From Tunturibacter gelidoferens (GTDB taxonomy: Bacteria > Acidobacteriota > Terriglobia > Terriglobales > Acidobacteriaceae), in NCBI RefSeq assembly GCF_040358255.1, contig NZ_CP132938.1:1612001-1676000 (forward strand): a stretch of DNA of 64,000 nucleotides, read 5' to 3'. Below the pieces are notes generated by a model. The model made no database searches. It was not told the origin of the DNA and saw only the letters and a program-made list of their open reading frames with translations. Position 1 is the stretch's first letter. The number at the start of each line of letters is the position of its first letter. A program made the translations under genes and the position numbers. Below, piece after piece: positions 8,279 through 16,816 of this stretch.

Positions 8279-8721
8279 GGAGAGGGCACGACGCGCTCCG
8301 GTGGCAGTCGTTTGAAGCCGACTGCTTCGTAGAGGTGAATGGCAGGGGTCAGCTTGTGGTTGGTTTCGAGATAGAGGCGAGTTGCACCTGAGGCCTTCGC
8401 TTCCTCGACAACGCTCTGGAGCAGTCGGCGTCCGATTCCGGTTCCCTGGCACGCTTGGGTTACTGCCATCTTGGCCACTTCAAACTCGCCGGGTTTCATT
8501 GCGACTAGAGCGCAGCAGCCAACGGTTTCACCGTTCTGAATGGCGAAGAAGATGCGGCCGCCATGGTCAAGGATGGTTGTCTGAGGGTCGGAGAGGGAGT
8601 ACACGTCCTTCGGCTCGAGGACGAACTCGCGGGTGATCCACTCTTCGTTGAGGAGGCGGAAGGCGATCTCGTCTCCTGGTTCAAATTCTCGGATCTTAAA
8701 TTCCAGAGCTGTGTTGTTCAT
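8230..8721 (-). CDS. GNAT-family N-acetyltransferase
   Basis: Cytoplasmic acetyl-CoA-dependent acyltransferase of 163 aa from ATG 8721, which has AGTGGAG upstream; longer versions of the frame lack support. The GNAT core is clear: a beta-strand with VGCCALVAM, then KMAVTQACQGTGIGRRLL (the acetyl-CoA pyrophosphate loop Q-x-x-G-x-G/A, about residues 88-100), ATRLYLETNHKLTPAI and LYEAVGFKR. This pattern is typical of small-molecule or amino-acid acetyltransferases. The substrate is unknown. It diverges from the LysR gene across a 242-bp gap, so it may be that regulator's target. Confidence 0.85.
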   Translation of the reverse strand: MNNTALEFKIREFEPGDEIAFRLLNEEWITREFVLEPKDVYSLSDPQTTILDHGGRIFFAIQNGETVGCCALVAMKPGEFEVAKMAVTQACQGTGIGRRLLQSVVEEAKASGATRLYLETNHKLTPAIHLYEAVGFKRLPPERVVPSPYARADVSMELSFPTP

Positions 8722-8963
8722 GGGGTCTCCACTAGTTTCTGCTGTTTTCGGACTGCTGGCGCGAGCCGGTGTAGAGCACGGCTGGTGGAAGTCGGTCTCC
8801 ATGCGGGCCGTGACCCCCGGGGATGTTTTGGAAGTAGAGACACCAGCCGGGTTGTATCTTTTGTTCCGGAAAGAGTCACTCGCGACGCCTCCTGAACTAA
8901 ACGCTACGAGGAGTCTCGAGGGATGTCCAATAGCTGAAAAGTCGTGATCTATATCATTGATGT

Positions 8964-9857
8964 ATGAGTGACCAGATCGAACTTCGGCATCTGCGGTACT
9001 TTCTGGTGGTCGCTGAGACGCTTCATTTCAGCAAGGCGGCGAGGCGCCTAGGGATGGCGCAGCCTCCGCTGAGCCAGCAGATCAAAAGGCTGGAGCAGAT
9101 GCTTGGTCATGCGCTCTTTGAGCGGACGACACGCGGAGTGAAGTTGACGGCTGCTGGCCAGTTGCTGGCGAGACGTGCGCGAAGCACGATGGAGAAGGTG
9201 GACGAGGATCTTGCCCAGGTTCGCCGGCTGGGGCGCGGCGAAGAAGGAACGTTGACGGTGGGTTTCAGCGGCTCGGTGATGTTTACGGAGCTGCCCGCTG
9301 CTATTCAGAGTTTTCGGCGTCGTTATCCGAAGGTTGAGCTGCGTTTGCGCGAACTCGTGACGTCTGCGCAGATCGTTGCGCTCCTCAATGGCCAGATTGA
9401 CCTTGCGTTTTTGCGAGATGGCGACCCGACTGAGGGGATTCGAATCACTACTTTGTCGAAAGAAAAGTATGTGGCTGTGTTGCCGGAGGGCCATCCGTTG
9501 ACTCGGCGAAGTACTTTGAGCGTAAAGGCATTGGAGGGTGAACCGTTCATCATGTTCGCGCGGCGTATGGGACCGCTCGCCTACGATCGAACGATCGCGT
9601 GTTGCGAACGAAGCGGATTTCGTCCGAACATTGTTCAGGATGCGCCGCAATGGTTGACGCTTGTGCGTCTGGTGGCTGCCGGGCTTGGCGTGTCGCTGGC
9701 GCCAGCTTGTGTGGCGAGGGTTGCGATGCCGGGGGCGGTGTATCGAGAGGTGAAGGCTGGGTGCCGGACGTCGATCGATCTCGGCGTCAAGATGGGAGCG
9801 GAGAGTGTACTTGCGAGGAACTTCATCGAGATCGCGAATCAACATCTTGTACGTTGA
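8964..9857 (+). CDS. LysR-family transcriptional regulator
   Basis: 297 aa. The N-terminal winged helix-turn-helix (about residues 5-64) has the canonical RHLRYFLVVAETLHFSKAAR, QPPLSQQIKRLE and LFERTTRGVKLTAAG segments. Residues about 90-290 form the two-lobed effector-binding domain (GTLTVGFSG, FRRRYPKVEL). It resembles regulators of aromatic-compound and organic-acid genes of the BenM/CatR type, but the effector cannot be named. It diverges from the GNAT gene at 8230-8721, the usual arrangement for a LysR regulator and its target. Confidence 0.92.
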   Translation: MSDQIELRHLRYFLVVAETLHFSKAARRLGMAQPPLSQQIKRLEQMLGHALFERTTRGVKLTAAGQLLARRARSTMEKVDEDLAQVRRLGRGEEGTLTVGFSGSVMFTELPAAIQSFRRRYPKVELRLRELVTSAQIVALLNGQIDLAFLRDGDPTEGIRITTLSKEKYVAVLPEGHPLTRRSTLSVKALEGEPFIMFARRMGPLAYDRTIACCERSGFRPNIVQDAPQWLTLVRLVAAGLGVSLAPACVARVAMPGAVYREVKAGCRTSIDLGVKMGAESVLARNFIEIANQHLVR

Positions 9858-9955
9858 TCCCGAGGAGGCGGCGCGCTGCGCTTGTGGCTATCGGAAGTTA
9901 GCGACAAAAGAGAGATTTGGCGGATGGCCACGAAGCCGATAGAATAGAACGACAG

Positions 9956-10031
<76 letters not shown>

Positions 10032-10072
10032 AGTATCTTTGAATCAATACTTAGAACCAGACGAAATACAAA

Positions 10073-10777
10073 CTACATAACATCGCATAACAAACCACCC
10101 GCCCGTTCTTGCAGAGGGAGACGAAAGTCCTCCATCTCCGGGTGGTGGTAAGTGCTTAAGAGCATCTTCACATCGTGACCCAAAATATCTGCTGCTACTT
10201 TCGGAGAAACCCGATTTCGTAACATCTGGGTCGCTGCTGAATGCCGGAAAGCGTGCCATCCGCTAAGCGTGATGCCAAGTTCTGTAGCTGCCGGGCGGAT
10301 GTAGCGCTTAAGGGCGTTGCCAGGATTGACTGGTGTTCCCTCACGCGAAGCAAAGATATAGCCCTGACCGAGTGAGCGAAGTCTGTTAAGCAATTCTGTT
10401 CCGCCCAACGGCAATTTTCTGTTGCTGTTCTTGGTCTTCGGTGTGTCCGCTTTGCCCTCGTAGATGCGGCGGCAAATGTGGACGTTCCCTTCAGCATCGA
10501 TGTCAGAAGCCTTTAGGCCGATTGCTTCACCGATCCGTGTCCCTGTTGCATCCAGAAACAGAACCAGCGTAGCGTATGGTTCCGCCAGCTTTTTCGACAA
10601 GCTCACAACTTGCTCACGGCGAAGAATCTCGCTATGGGGTTTTTCCGGTGTGAGTGCACGAGGCAGTTTGATCCCAGCGCACACGTTCTTCTCAACCCAA
10701 TCGCATGCCATCGCCCATTTGAGGACAGCACTGAAAGCGGAGTGAAGAGACTTCAGCGTTGTGCGGCGGTAGCCGAC
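10073..10777 (-). pseudogene. 5'-truncated tyrosine recombinase (site-specific integrase)
   Basis: The frame is open from a TGA at 10778-10780 and encodes the catalytic domain of a phage-type integrase. All active-site residues are visible: Arg in TGTRIGEAIG, Lys in the NSNRKLPL hairpin, HAFRH, ILGH, and the Tyr nucleophile in LSTYHHPEM. The first internal ATG is at 10711, but the frame upstream to 10777 still reads as integrase (LKSLHSAFSAVLKWA, part of the core-binding domain) and then breaks against an unrelated small gene. The arm-binding and most of the core-binding domain are missing. It points at tRNA-Thr 40 bp away, the usual layout for an integrated element. Probably inactive, or active only as a fragment. 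Confidence 0.8.
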
Positions 10778-10998
10778 TCACGTGCCCCTTGAATAACCCA
10801 GAGACTCTGCCAAGCGCAGAAAAGTGATGCGACAAACGGAATGAGGCCCGCAATGCCGATTTTTCTTATTGTCACTCGGATTCCCTTGAGCGGTTCACGA
10901 TCCGCTCTTCCGAGGACGAACCCGATGAAAACCAGGAGTAGACCTCCGATAGCGATAGCGGCTTGCAATATTCCTAGTGCCACGTCCTTATTTGCCAT
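10753..10998 (-). CDS. Small two-helix membrane protein, unknown
   Basis: 81 aa from ATG 10998 with two hydrophobic segments (AIAIGGLLLVFIGFVLG at about 14-30 and IAGLIPFVASLFCAWQSLWV at about 48-68) separated by a basic loop. The last eight or nine codons (to 10753) read through the integrase fragment in another frame, so the natural C-terminus may have been replaced at the junction near 10775-10800. No family recognised; island cargo. Confidence 0.5.
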   Translation of the reverse strand: MANKDVALGILQAAIAIGGLLLVFIGFVLGRADREPLKGIRVTIRKIGIAGLIPFVASLFCAWQSLWVIQGARESATAAQR

Positions 10999-11493
10999 GA
11001 TGCTTCAGTTTATCAATTTGGGTGAGTTCTTACAGGCTGGTGTTGAGCCTGTCTAGGAAAAGTGAATGTTGCGCCGATTCGTAACAAATTTCATAACAAC
11101 CGCGCCCAAAAGTGCCCACTCTTGACCAGTTCAGAAGCCGGGAAACCGCTGATAGCACTGGTTTTGTTGGGCTGACCGACCATCAGTAGGTCAGCGGTTC
11201 AACTCCGCTCATCGACTCCATTCCTTTCAATTACCCTAGAAGCTTTTCGCCGTCAGACCAACTGATTCTGTTTAAGCTGATTTTGGAAGCGAACTGTTTG
11301 AGTGAGATGGCATGTCTTCGGATATGTTCGCGAATTCCACAATCTCTCCCGCATTGATGTTCACCTATGGGTCCTCGTGCCGTTCCCGAGTGATTGATAC
11401 AGTCAAGTATGAGGCTGATTCGCGATGCTGTTCCCGAAGCTGTAATTGTGAAACGGCCCAATACAGTGAGCGGGCGGTGAGTCTTTCCGATTC
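10999..11493. other. Gene-poor island junction with possible integrase arm sites
   Basis: No convincing gene. It holds the second att copy (11182-11220) and a pair of TAACAA-type boxes (GTAACAAATTTCATAACAAC at 11080-11099) that resemble CATAACATCGCATAACAAAC at 10075-10094 beside the integrase. These could be arm-type recombinase binding sites. An 88-codon frame on the minus strand (11231-11497, TTG start overlapping the lyase stop) has no recognisable domain and is probably not a gene. Confidence 0.45.
11182..11220 (+). repeat. Attachment-site copy 2 (internal)
   Basis: 39 bp matching the tRNA-Thr 3' portion 9993-10031 with a single G-to-A change in the acceptor strand. Homology stops immediately after CCA. 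It separates the integrase remnant from the cargo, as expected if two elements entered the same site in succession. Confidence 0.85.
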
Positions 11494-12345
11494 TCAATAG
11501 TCTTTCTTCCCAAGAAGCTTGCGGGCACGGCGGATAAATGGAGCATCAATCATCGCTCCATCAATGCTGGTAACAGCCACCCCTTTTTGCGCCGCCTGTT
11601 CCGCAGCCTCCAGGATTCGCGCAGCGGAGACGAGTTCCTCTGACGTTGCGACAAATACCCGGTTAACAATGGGGATCTGTGAAGGATGAATGCAGCTGGC
11701 ACCTACGAAACCGAGTGAACGAGAAGCTCTCAATTCATCTTCATAACCAGACATATCTTTGAAATTAGCGTAAGCCGAATCATAACAATCGAGGTGAGCT
11801 TCGGCTGCTGCCAGGCGAAGGGTAAGCCGAATCTGGTTCCTAGCAGCGACATTACTCTGTGCCACACCCAGCGGCTCCAGTAAGTCTGCAAAGCCGATCT
11901 GCAAGCCGAGCACTCGTGGGGAACTGAGCGCGATCTCCGCAGCAAAACGTAAACCACGCGGCGATTCGATCGTGGGAAGGATGCCTAAAGGGGTAGGCAG
12001 GCTTCGCGACCGCTCAAATTTGGCGATTATATCTGCTGACGCGCAGACATCTTCCGCCGACTCCACTTTGGGTAAAACGATTGCAGAGATCGACTTCCAG
12101 ACTGCGCAGTCTACATCTTGCTCAAAGTCTGCAGAGGCGACGGGGTTGGTGCGAACCAGAAGCAGCGGTTGATCGATGGACTGGCGTTCGCGCAAGTAGG
12201 ATTGCAGATGGTCTCTGGCTTCAACCTTCCGTGCTGGCGCAACGGAGTCTTCAAGATCGAAACACACAGCGTCTGCGCCGGACTTAGTCGCCTTTTCAAA
12301 GAGCTCCGGACGGATCGCAGGTACAAAAAGTTTGCTGCGCATCAT
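11494..12345 (-). CDS. CitE/HpcH-family CoA-ester lyase (malyl- or citramalyl-CoA lyase-like)
   Basis: 283 aa TIM-barrel lyase of the HpcH/HpaI-CitE family. Visible motifs: RSKLFVPA at the start, AVCFDLEDSV at about 26-35 (acidic metal-binding strand), IVLPKVESAEDV, and LPTIESPRGL with the Glu that binds Mg2+. Members cleave (S)-citramalyl-CoA to pyruvate and acetyl-CoA, malyl-CoA to glyoxylate and acetyl-CoA, or act as the citrate lyase beta subunit. No citrate lyase alpha or gamma subunits are present, and the gene follows a class III CoA-transferase by 3 bp, so a free-standing acyl-CoA lyase fits best. ATG 12345 or 12342 is the start. It is the last gene of the transporter, CoA-transferase, lyase operon. 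Confidence 0.85.
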   Translation of the reverse strand: MMRSKLFVPAIRPELFEKATKSGADAVCFDLEDSVAPARKVEARDHLQSYLRERQSIDQPLLLVRTNPVASADFEQDVDCAVWKSISAIVLPKVESAEDVCASADIIAKFERSRSLPTPLGILPTIESPRGLRFAAEIALSSPRVLGLQIGFADLLEPLGVAQSNVAARNQIRLTLRLAAAEAHLDCYDSAYANFKDMSGYEDELRASRSLGFVGASCIHPSQIPIVNRVFVATSEELVSAARILEAAEQAAQKGVAVTSIDGAMIDAPFIRRARKLLGKKDY

Positions 12346-12348
12346 TGT

Positions 12349-13587
12349 TTATCTCTTCTCTGGTTTGTCGGGCATCTTTACGAGACCTGACGAAATAAAA
12401 CCTGCAATGGCGGAATCCGTATAGCCGATCTCACCCAGCACGTCGTGGGTGTCTTCTCCCAGATGAGGAGCGGCTCTGCGGAAGCGCCCAGGCGTGGCCG
12501 ACAATCTGGGTGAGATTGTGTGTACGGGGATTGTTCCTAAGTCGGTATCTGGCAACTCAACGACAATCTGTCGCGCATGAAAATGTGGGTCGTGCTCGAT
12601 GTCGGACATGTCGTAAATTGGACCAACAGTCACCCCGTTCTTCTGAAAAAGGTCGAGGCATTCCTGTTGGTTGAGCGTGAGTATAAAGGAGGCGATCATT
12701 CGATCCAGTTCAACCACATTGTGTAGTCGGTTTTCATTCGTTGAAAAGCGAGGATCGGTGATGAGCTCCGGCCGGTTGATCGCTCGAAAGATCTTTTCAG
12801 CCATCTTTTGCGTCGAACCGGAGAGGCATATCCAGTGCTCATCCAATGTGCGGTAGACATTACGCGGAGCACTGTTGGTTGAACGGCTTCCTGTACGAGG
12901 TTTAACGACTCTAGTCAGCCGGTGGTTCGCAGCCTGTGCACCTAGTATGGAAAACAAGGGGTCTAGCAGCGGGATGTCTATTACCTGGCCTTCACCGTGA
13001 TTAACCTCGACATGCCGTAGTGCCGACAAAATTCCGATCGCTCCATAAAGACCTGCAGTCATATCACCGAGATAGATGGGCGGCAGTACAGGCTCGCGGT
13101 CAGCGAAGCCGTTCATTGAAGCGAACCCAGACATGCCTTCTACAAGAGTGCCGAAGCCGGGGCGCTCAGCGTAAGGGCCGGTTTGTCCCCAGCCCGATAT
13201 GCGTGCCAGTACAAGTTTGGGGTTAGCGGCGAACAACGTCATTGGGGCGAGGTTCATTTTTTCGAGAGTCCCTGGACGGAAGCTTTCAACCATTACGTGA
13301 GCCTCGGTGGTGAGGCGAAGCAGTATGTCTCGAGAGCCTTCATCGCGCAGGTTGAGACAAAGACTGCGCTTATTGCGGCTGTAGGTCTTCCATGCGGTTT
13401 CGACGCCGGCGACTCGCCACTCGCGCAGAGTGTCGCCTCCGGGTGGTTCAATTTTGATAACGTCAGCACCTAAATCGGCTAACACCATGGTGAGAGTGTT
13501 CCCGGCGACGAGTCGGGATAAATCCAAGATACGTATCCCGTGAAGTGGGCCGCCTGGTCCGGAGGTGAATTCAATTCGGTTGAACAT
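12349..13587 (-). CDS. Class III CoA-transferase (CaiB/BaiF family)
   Basis: 412 aa, the usual length for formyl-CoA transferase relatives. It has the N-terminal Rossmann-like segment GIRILDLSRLVAGN, ADVIKIEPPGGD, NKRSLCLNL, and the catalytic Asp175 in YLGDMTAG. This family moves CoA between carboxylic acids through an aspartyl-CoA thioester. It sits between a 2-hydroxycarboxylate transporter (3 bp upstream) and a CoA-ester lyase (3 bp downstream), so it most likely activates the imported hydroxyacid (citramalate or malate) with succinyl-CoA or acetyl-CoA. Family certain; substrate inferred from context. Confidence 0.88.
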   Translation of the reverse strand: MFNRIEFTSGPGGPLHGIRILDLSRLVAGNTLTMVLADLGADVIKIEPPGGDTLREWRVAGVETAWKTYSRNKRSLCLNLRDEGSRDILLRLTTEAHVMVESFRPGTLEKMNLAPMTLFAANPKLVLARISGWGQTGPYAERPGFGTLVEGMSGFASMNGFADREPVLPPIYLGDMTAGLYGAIGILSALRHVEVNHGEGQVIDIPLLDPLFSILGAQAANHRLTRVVKPRTGSRSTNSAPRNVYRTLDEHWICLSGSTQKMAEKIFRAINRPELITDPRFSTNENRLHNVVELDRMIASFILTLNQQECLDLFQKNGVTVGPIYDMSDIEHDPHFHARQIVVELPDTDLGTIPVHTISPRLSATPGRFRRAAPHLGEDTHDVLGEIGYTDSAIAGFISSGLVKMPDKPEKR

Positions 13588-13590
13588 TAG

Positions 13591-14922
13591 CTATTTTCCA
13601 TGTGTAAGGAAACGCAAAATTAGTAGCGTCAGGGTAACGGTAATTGCTCCGCCGATACGCGTTGCAATCTGAGCAAAGGGCATGAGTTCAAGACGATTGG
13701 CTGCGGTCAGAATAGCTACGTCTCCAGTGCCTCCGGCGCCGGTGTGACAGGCGTTGACGATAGCGGTTTCGACGGGATAAAGATGTATCCATTTGCCTAT
13801 AAAGAAGCCAGTAACAACAAGAGTGAGGACGACAAGAACTATCACTGCTAAATTTGCCGGATGTAGTGCTTCTTTCACCGACTTCCAAGGCGTCAACGCA
13901 ACAGCCACAGCGAAAAGCAGCGGATACGTTACGGCGACCGCAAAGAAGTGCCCGACGGCCGCCGCCGCCCGATCGATCCATGGCGGAAGCAAGTTGGATA
14001 CCTTGAGCAGCACTGCTATTACAAGCATTGTGACGGGGGGAGGAAACCCCAAAAGAAAGTGCGAAACAATGCCGAGCAAGTAGAGAGAGATGGCAAATAA
14101 TGCGGCCGCACAGAGTTGATCATTCCTAGGTGCGATAGGGGCGACATTTAGCGACGCCGGCAGAGGGAGTATGTTGGACGGTGGCTGCAGCAATCCATTA
14201 CCAGTGAGGGACGGATAGCGACGCCCGATGGCATTGAGGCATCCAGCCATGATGATGGCGACGAGATTTGCAAAGAGGACGACAGGCAGCAGATGTGCGA
14301 GGTACTCGGCGGAGCTTTGATGAAAGATGTCCTCATAGCCGATTGAAAGTGGAATGGCTCCTTCACCAACACCACCTGCCATCACGGGGACGATAACGAG
14401 TGTGACAATACTGGCTAAGGGCAAACCGATCGCAACACCCGCTACAGAGCCGATCAACACGGCCATAAGCGAGCCGGCGAACAGTGGAATTAAAACTTTC
14501 GCAATCCCTTGCAACAGCAACTTGCGATTCATGCTGAGGATACTGCCGACGATGATTGCTGTAATGTACAAGTAAATAAAATTGGTTCCCTTGGTGAAGC
14601 TGGTGACAGTTTCCACCAGGTTAACGGGCAACCAGTGTCGATACACCAGGTAAGACGGCAGGAATGCGGCGGTGATGGCCGGTGCTCCGAGGCGTCGCAA
14701 AAACGGAATGAGTCCCCCAAGCCACGCGCATAGGAACCCTCCTGCGGCGAGCGTTGCAATCATGACGGATACGTCTCCAGTGAGCGCATGGGCACCCGTC
14801 AGAGCCGCTACAACACCAAACAGCAGAACAAACACGGGAAGGGGCAGCAGCCCAATGCGATAAGAGAGCCAGCGGGGCCACTGTCGAAGTACCTGCGTTT
14901 CGGGGTTCAACTCAAGAAGCAT
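13591..14922 (-). CDS. 2-hydroxycarboxylate transporter (2HCT/CitS family)
   Basis: 443 aa, about eleven hydrophobic helices. Both diagnostic GGxG re-entrant motifs are present: MAGGVGEGAIPLS near residue 190 and TGAGGTGDVAILTA near 400. These form the two halves of the inverted-topology substrate site in CitS, MleP and CimH. Members import citrate, malate, citramalate or lactate with Na+ or H+, or exchange them. The downstream pairing with CoA-transferase and CoA-lyase genes suggests catabolic uptake of a C4-C5 2-hydroxyacid. Transcription probably starts near 14959, inside the palindrome bound by the divergent IclR regulator. 2HCT members were best studied in Firmicutes and Proteobacteria. 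Confidence 0.88.
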   Translation of the reverse strand: MLLELNPETQVLRQWPRWLSYRIGLLPLPVFVLLFGVVAALTGAHALTGDVSVMIATLAAGGFLCAWLGGLIPFLRRLGAPAITAAFLPSYLVYRHWLPVNLVETVTSFTKGTNFIYLYITAIIVGSILSMNRKLLLQGIAKVLIPLFAGSLMAVLIGSVAGVAIGLPLASIVTLVIVPVMAGGVGEGAIPLSIGYEDIFHQSSAEYLAHLLPVVLFANLVAIIMAGCLNAIGRRYPSLTGNGLLQPPSNILPLPASLNVAPIAPRNDQLCAAALFAISLYLLGIVSHFLLGFPPPVTMLVIAVLLKVSNLLPPWIDRAAAAVGHFFAVAVTYPLLFAVAVALTPWKSVKEALHPANLAVIVLVVLTLVVTGFFIGKWIHLYPVETAIVNACHTGAGGTGDVAILTAANRLELMPFAQIATRIGGAITVTLTLLILRFLTHGK

Positions 14923-14942
14923 TCATCTCACGTCAAGTATGA

Positions 14943-14994
14943 TTGATAAAATAGAACGACGTTCTTTTATACGAAATGAGTGTCAACTTCAACA
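14943..14994. promoter_or_regulatory. Back-to-back promoters sharing one -10 and an IclR-type operator
   Basis: Plus strand (iclR): TTGATA 14943-14948, a 17-base spacer, TTTATA 14966-14971. Minus strand (transporter operon): TGTTGA 14994-14989, a 17-base spacer, TATAAA 14971-14966, i.e. the same six base pairs. A perfect 13-bp palindrome AGAAC-GAC-GTTCT (14953-14965) fills the iclR spacer and covers the start of the other transcript. A repressor here would block both. Confidence 0.55.
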
Positions 14995-15016
14995 GACACA
15001 ATGTCAAGGAGGCAGC

Positions 15017-15739
15017 TTGCCGCGAATTTCACGATCTGTCACGGGGGGGTCTGCAATCGCCGATCGCGTTCTTGCGTTGCTATCGGCATTCCGAGCAGGG
15101 GACACTGAGTTGGGGCTCGCAGAGCTTGCAATGCGCACAGATTTGTACAAGAGCACTGCGCTGCGCTTGCTGCACTCCCTGGAAGGGGCACACTACCTGA
15201 TCCGAACACCTCAGGGAACCTATCGATTGGCGGCTGAGGTTCCGAGACTAAACGCAGTGCACGAAGCAGCCGACGGGCTGCAAGCGGCCGTGATGCCTAT
15301 TCTGCGTAGCCTGGTTGCAGTCACTCACGAGACTGCCGCACTGCATGTCCGGCAAGGGAATCATCGCGTTCGGCTGTTTTGGATAGATTCACCGCAGCCC
15401 CTGCGAGAGCATGTCATGTTAGGAGAAGAACTGCCTCTGGACCGAGGGGCTGGTGGTCTAATTTTGGGAGCCTACTCAGGGGCCCGAGGCGCGGGCCCAG
15501 ACAAAATTAGGAAACAGGGATATGCGACTTCCATCGGAGGTAGGCTGCCGGAGCTATCAGGTATTTCGGCCCCCGTATTCAACTCGCGCGGTGAGTTGGC
15601 TGGCGCACTGACACTTACGATGCCGACGCAGCGGTGGAAGCTGTCCTGGCGCCAGATTGTAGTGGCGAAGGCGAAAGAGCTCACAGAAGATCTAGGCGGC
15701 ACAGTCGTAGTTGGAGAACGGGTGAAAAAGCACCGCTGA
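15017..15739 (+). CDS. IclR-family transcriptional regulator
   Basis: About 240 aa: N-terminal winged helix (SAIADRVLALLSAFRAG, LAELAMRTDLYKSTALRLLHSLE) and a C-terminal GAF-like effector domain (HETAALHVRQGNHRVRLFWID; LSGISAPVFNSRGELAGALTLTMP). TTG 15017 is chosen because AAGGAGG lies at 15006-15012 and the inferred promoter and operator lie at 14943-14971. An in-frame ATG at 14939 would put the operator inside the gene and leave only 16 bp between divergent starts. It probably represses the 2-hydroxyacid operon and itself, releasing on binding a substrate or CoA intermediate. Confidence 0.85.
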   Translation: MPRISRSVTGGSAIADRVLALLSAFRAGDTELGLAELAMRTDLYKSTALRLLHSLEGAHYLIRTPQGTYRLAAEVPRLNAVHEAADGLQAAVMPILRSLVAVTHETAALHVRQGNHRVRLFWIDSPQPLREHVMLGEELPLDRGAGGLILGAYSGARGAGPDKIRKQGYATSIGGRLPELSGISAPVFNSRGELAGALTLTMPTQRWKLSWRQIVVAKAKELTEDLGGTVVVGERVKKHR

Positions 15740-15751
15740 ACGGCGATCTGG

Positions 15752-16816
15752 TCAGGTAGCCAATTTGCGACGAGGCGCCGAGTCTGGCTTCTTCTTACTT
15801 TGACGTGTTGGAGGGGGAGGAGCAATGGAAGCCCCTAGTCGAAGCTCCGTTGGCAACACATGGTGACGAAAGGGACGATTCGGATCGCTTACCCTTTCAA
15901 GCAAAAGCTGAACTCCCAGCGAACCAAGTTGATAACCAGGCTGCAAAACGGAAGACAGTGGAGGATCCATCAGCTCGGTTACTTCGAGTCCGTCGAATCC
16001 GAACAGCGATACGTCATGCGGACAGCGAAGACCCAGCTCGCGAATAGCCATCACGACGCCCATGGCAATCATGTCGTTCTGGGCAAAGATCGCGGTTGGC
16101 CTCGGCTTAAGCTGTAACAGTCCTAGTGCCGCTGAGTATCCACCTGCACGATCGAAGGAACTCTCCTGCACATACTCTGCGGGAATTTGAATATTTGCTT
16201 GTTTCAATGCACGTCGGAAGCCGGCCAGCCGTGCATGGGCAATCGTCAGCTGCAAGGGACCCGTAATGGTAGCGATGCGTTTGTGACCAAGCTGTATGAG
16301 ATGTTGAGTCGCATTCAGCGCACCTTCATCGTTGGCTACGGTGACCGTGTCGCCTTTCCAATGTCTTGGCATACGGTCGAGACAAACCACAACTGCTCCG
16401 CCTCTGGTTGCACTACCGGCCTGCATCGTTATCTCGCTGAAGTTAGAGGGAATCACGATGATGCCAGTAGGAAGGTATGTCCGCAGCTGGTTCATGTACG
16501 AGACCTCTTTGGTCAGGTTGTTATCTGCGTTGCAGAGCACGAGACGATAACCGCTCCCGAACGCCGCGTCTTCAGCACCCCGAACGACAGCCGGAAAGAA
16601 TGGATTGGTGATGTCCGGGATGATCATGCCGATCATGTTTGTCTTATCTCGTCGCAGACCTCGTGCAAGCTGACTAGGCTCGTAGCGAAGGGAATCGACA
16701 GCCGCGAGCACTCGGCGTCGCAGCGGTTCGCGTACCTTCGCAGAGTTATTCAGCACGTTAGAAACGGTTCCGAGCGACACCTCGGCAAGCCGCGCGATCT
16801 CTTTCATGTTGGACAT
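15752..16816 (-). CDS. LacI-family transcriptional regulator
   Basis: 354 aa. Helix-turn-helix at about residues 3-25 (MKEIARLAEVSLGTVSNVLNN) and hinge helix near 50 (PSQLARGLRR), followed by a periplasmic-binding-protein-like sugar domain (MIGMIIPDITNPFFPAVV; GHKRIATITGP; AIFAQNDMIAMGV; VSLFGFDGLE). It converges with iclR (13-bp gap) and diverges from the TonB-receptor locus. The spacer carries a perfect 12-bp palindrome with the central CG step typical of LacI-family operators. It likely represses the receptor, transporter and kinase genes in the absence of a sugar. The ligand is unknown; ribokinase suggests a pentose or nucleoside-derived sugar. Confidence 0.92.
   Translation of the reverse strand: MSNMKEIARLAEVSLGTVSNVLNNSAKVREPLRRRVLAAVDSLRYEPSQLARGLRRDKTNMIGMIIPDITNPFFPAVVRGAEDAAFGSGYRLVLCNADNNLTKEVSYMNQLRTYLPTGIIVIPSNFSEITMQAGSATRGGAVVVCLDRMPRHWKGDTVTVANDEGALNATQHLIQLGHKRIATITGPLQLTIAHARLAGFRRALKQANIQIPAEYVQESSFDRAGGYSAALGLLQLKPRPTAIFAQNDMIAMGVVMAIRELGLRCPHDVSLFGFDGLEVTELMDPPLSSVLQPGYQLGSLGVQLLLERVSDPNRPFRHHVLPTELRLGASIAPPPPTRQSKKKPDSAPRRKLAT

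Noticed and set aside
11231..11497. 88-codon minus-strand frame after the CoA-ester lyase
   Set aside because: Its TTG overlaps the lyase stop, but the protein has no recognisable fold, and an alternative frame carries a short coding-like stretch that stops early. Probably non-coding or decayed.
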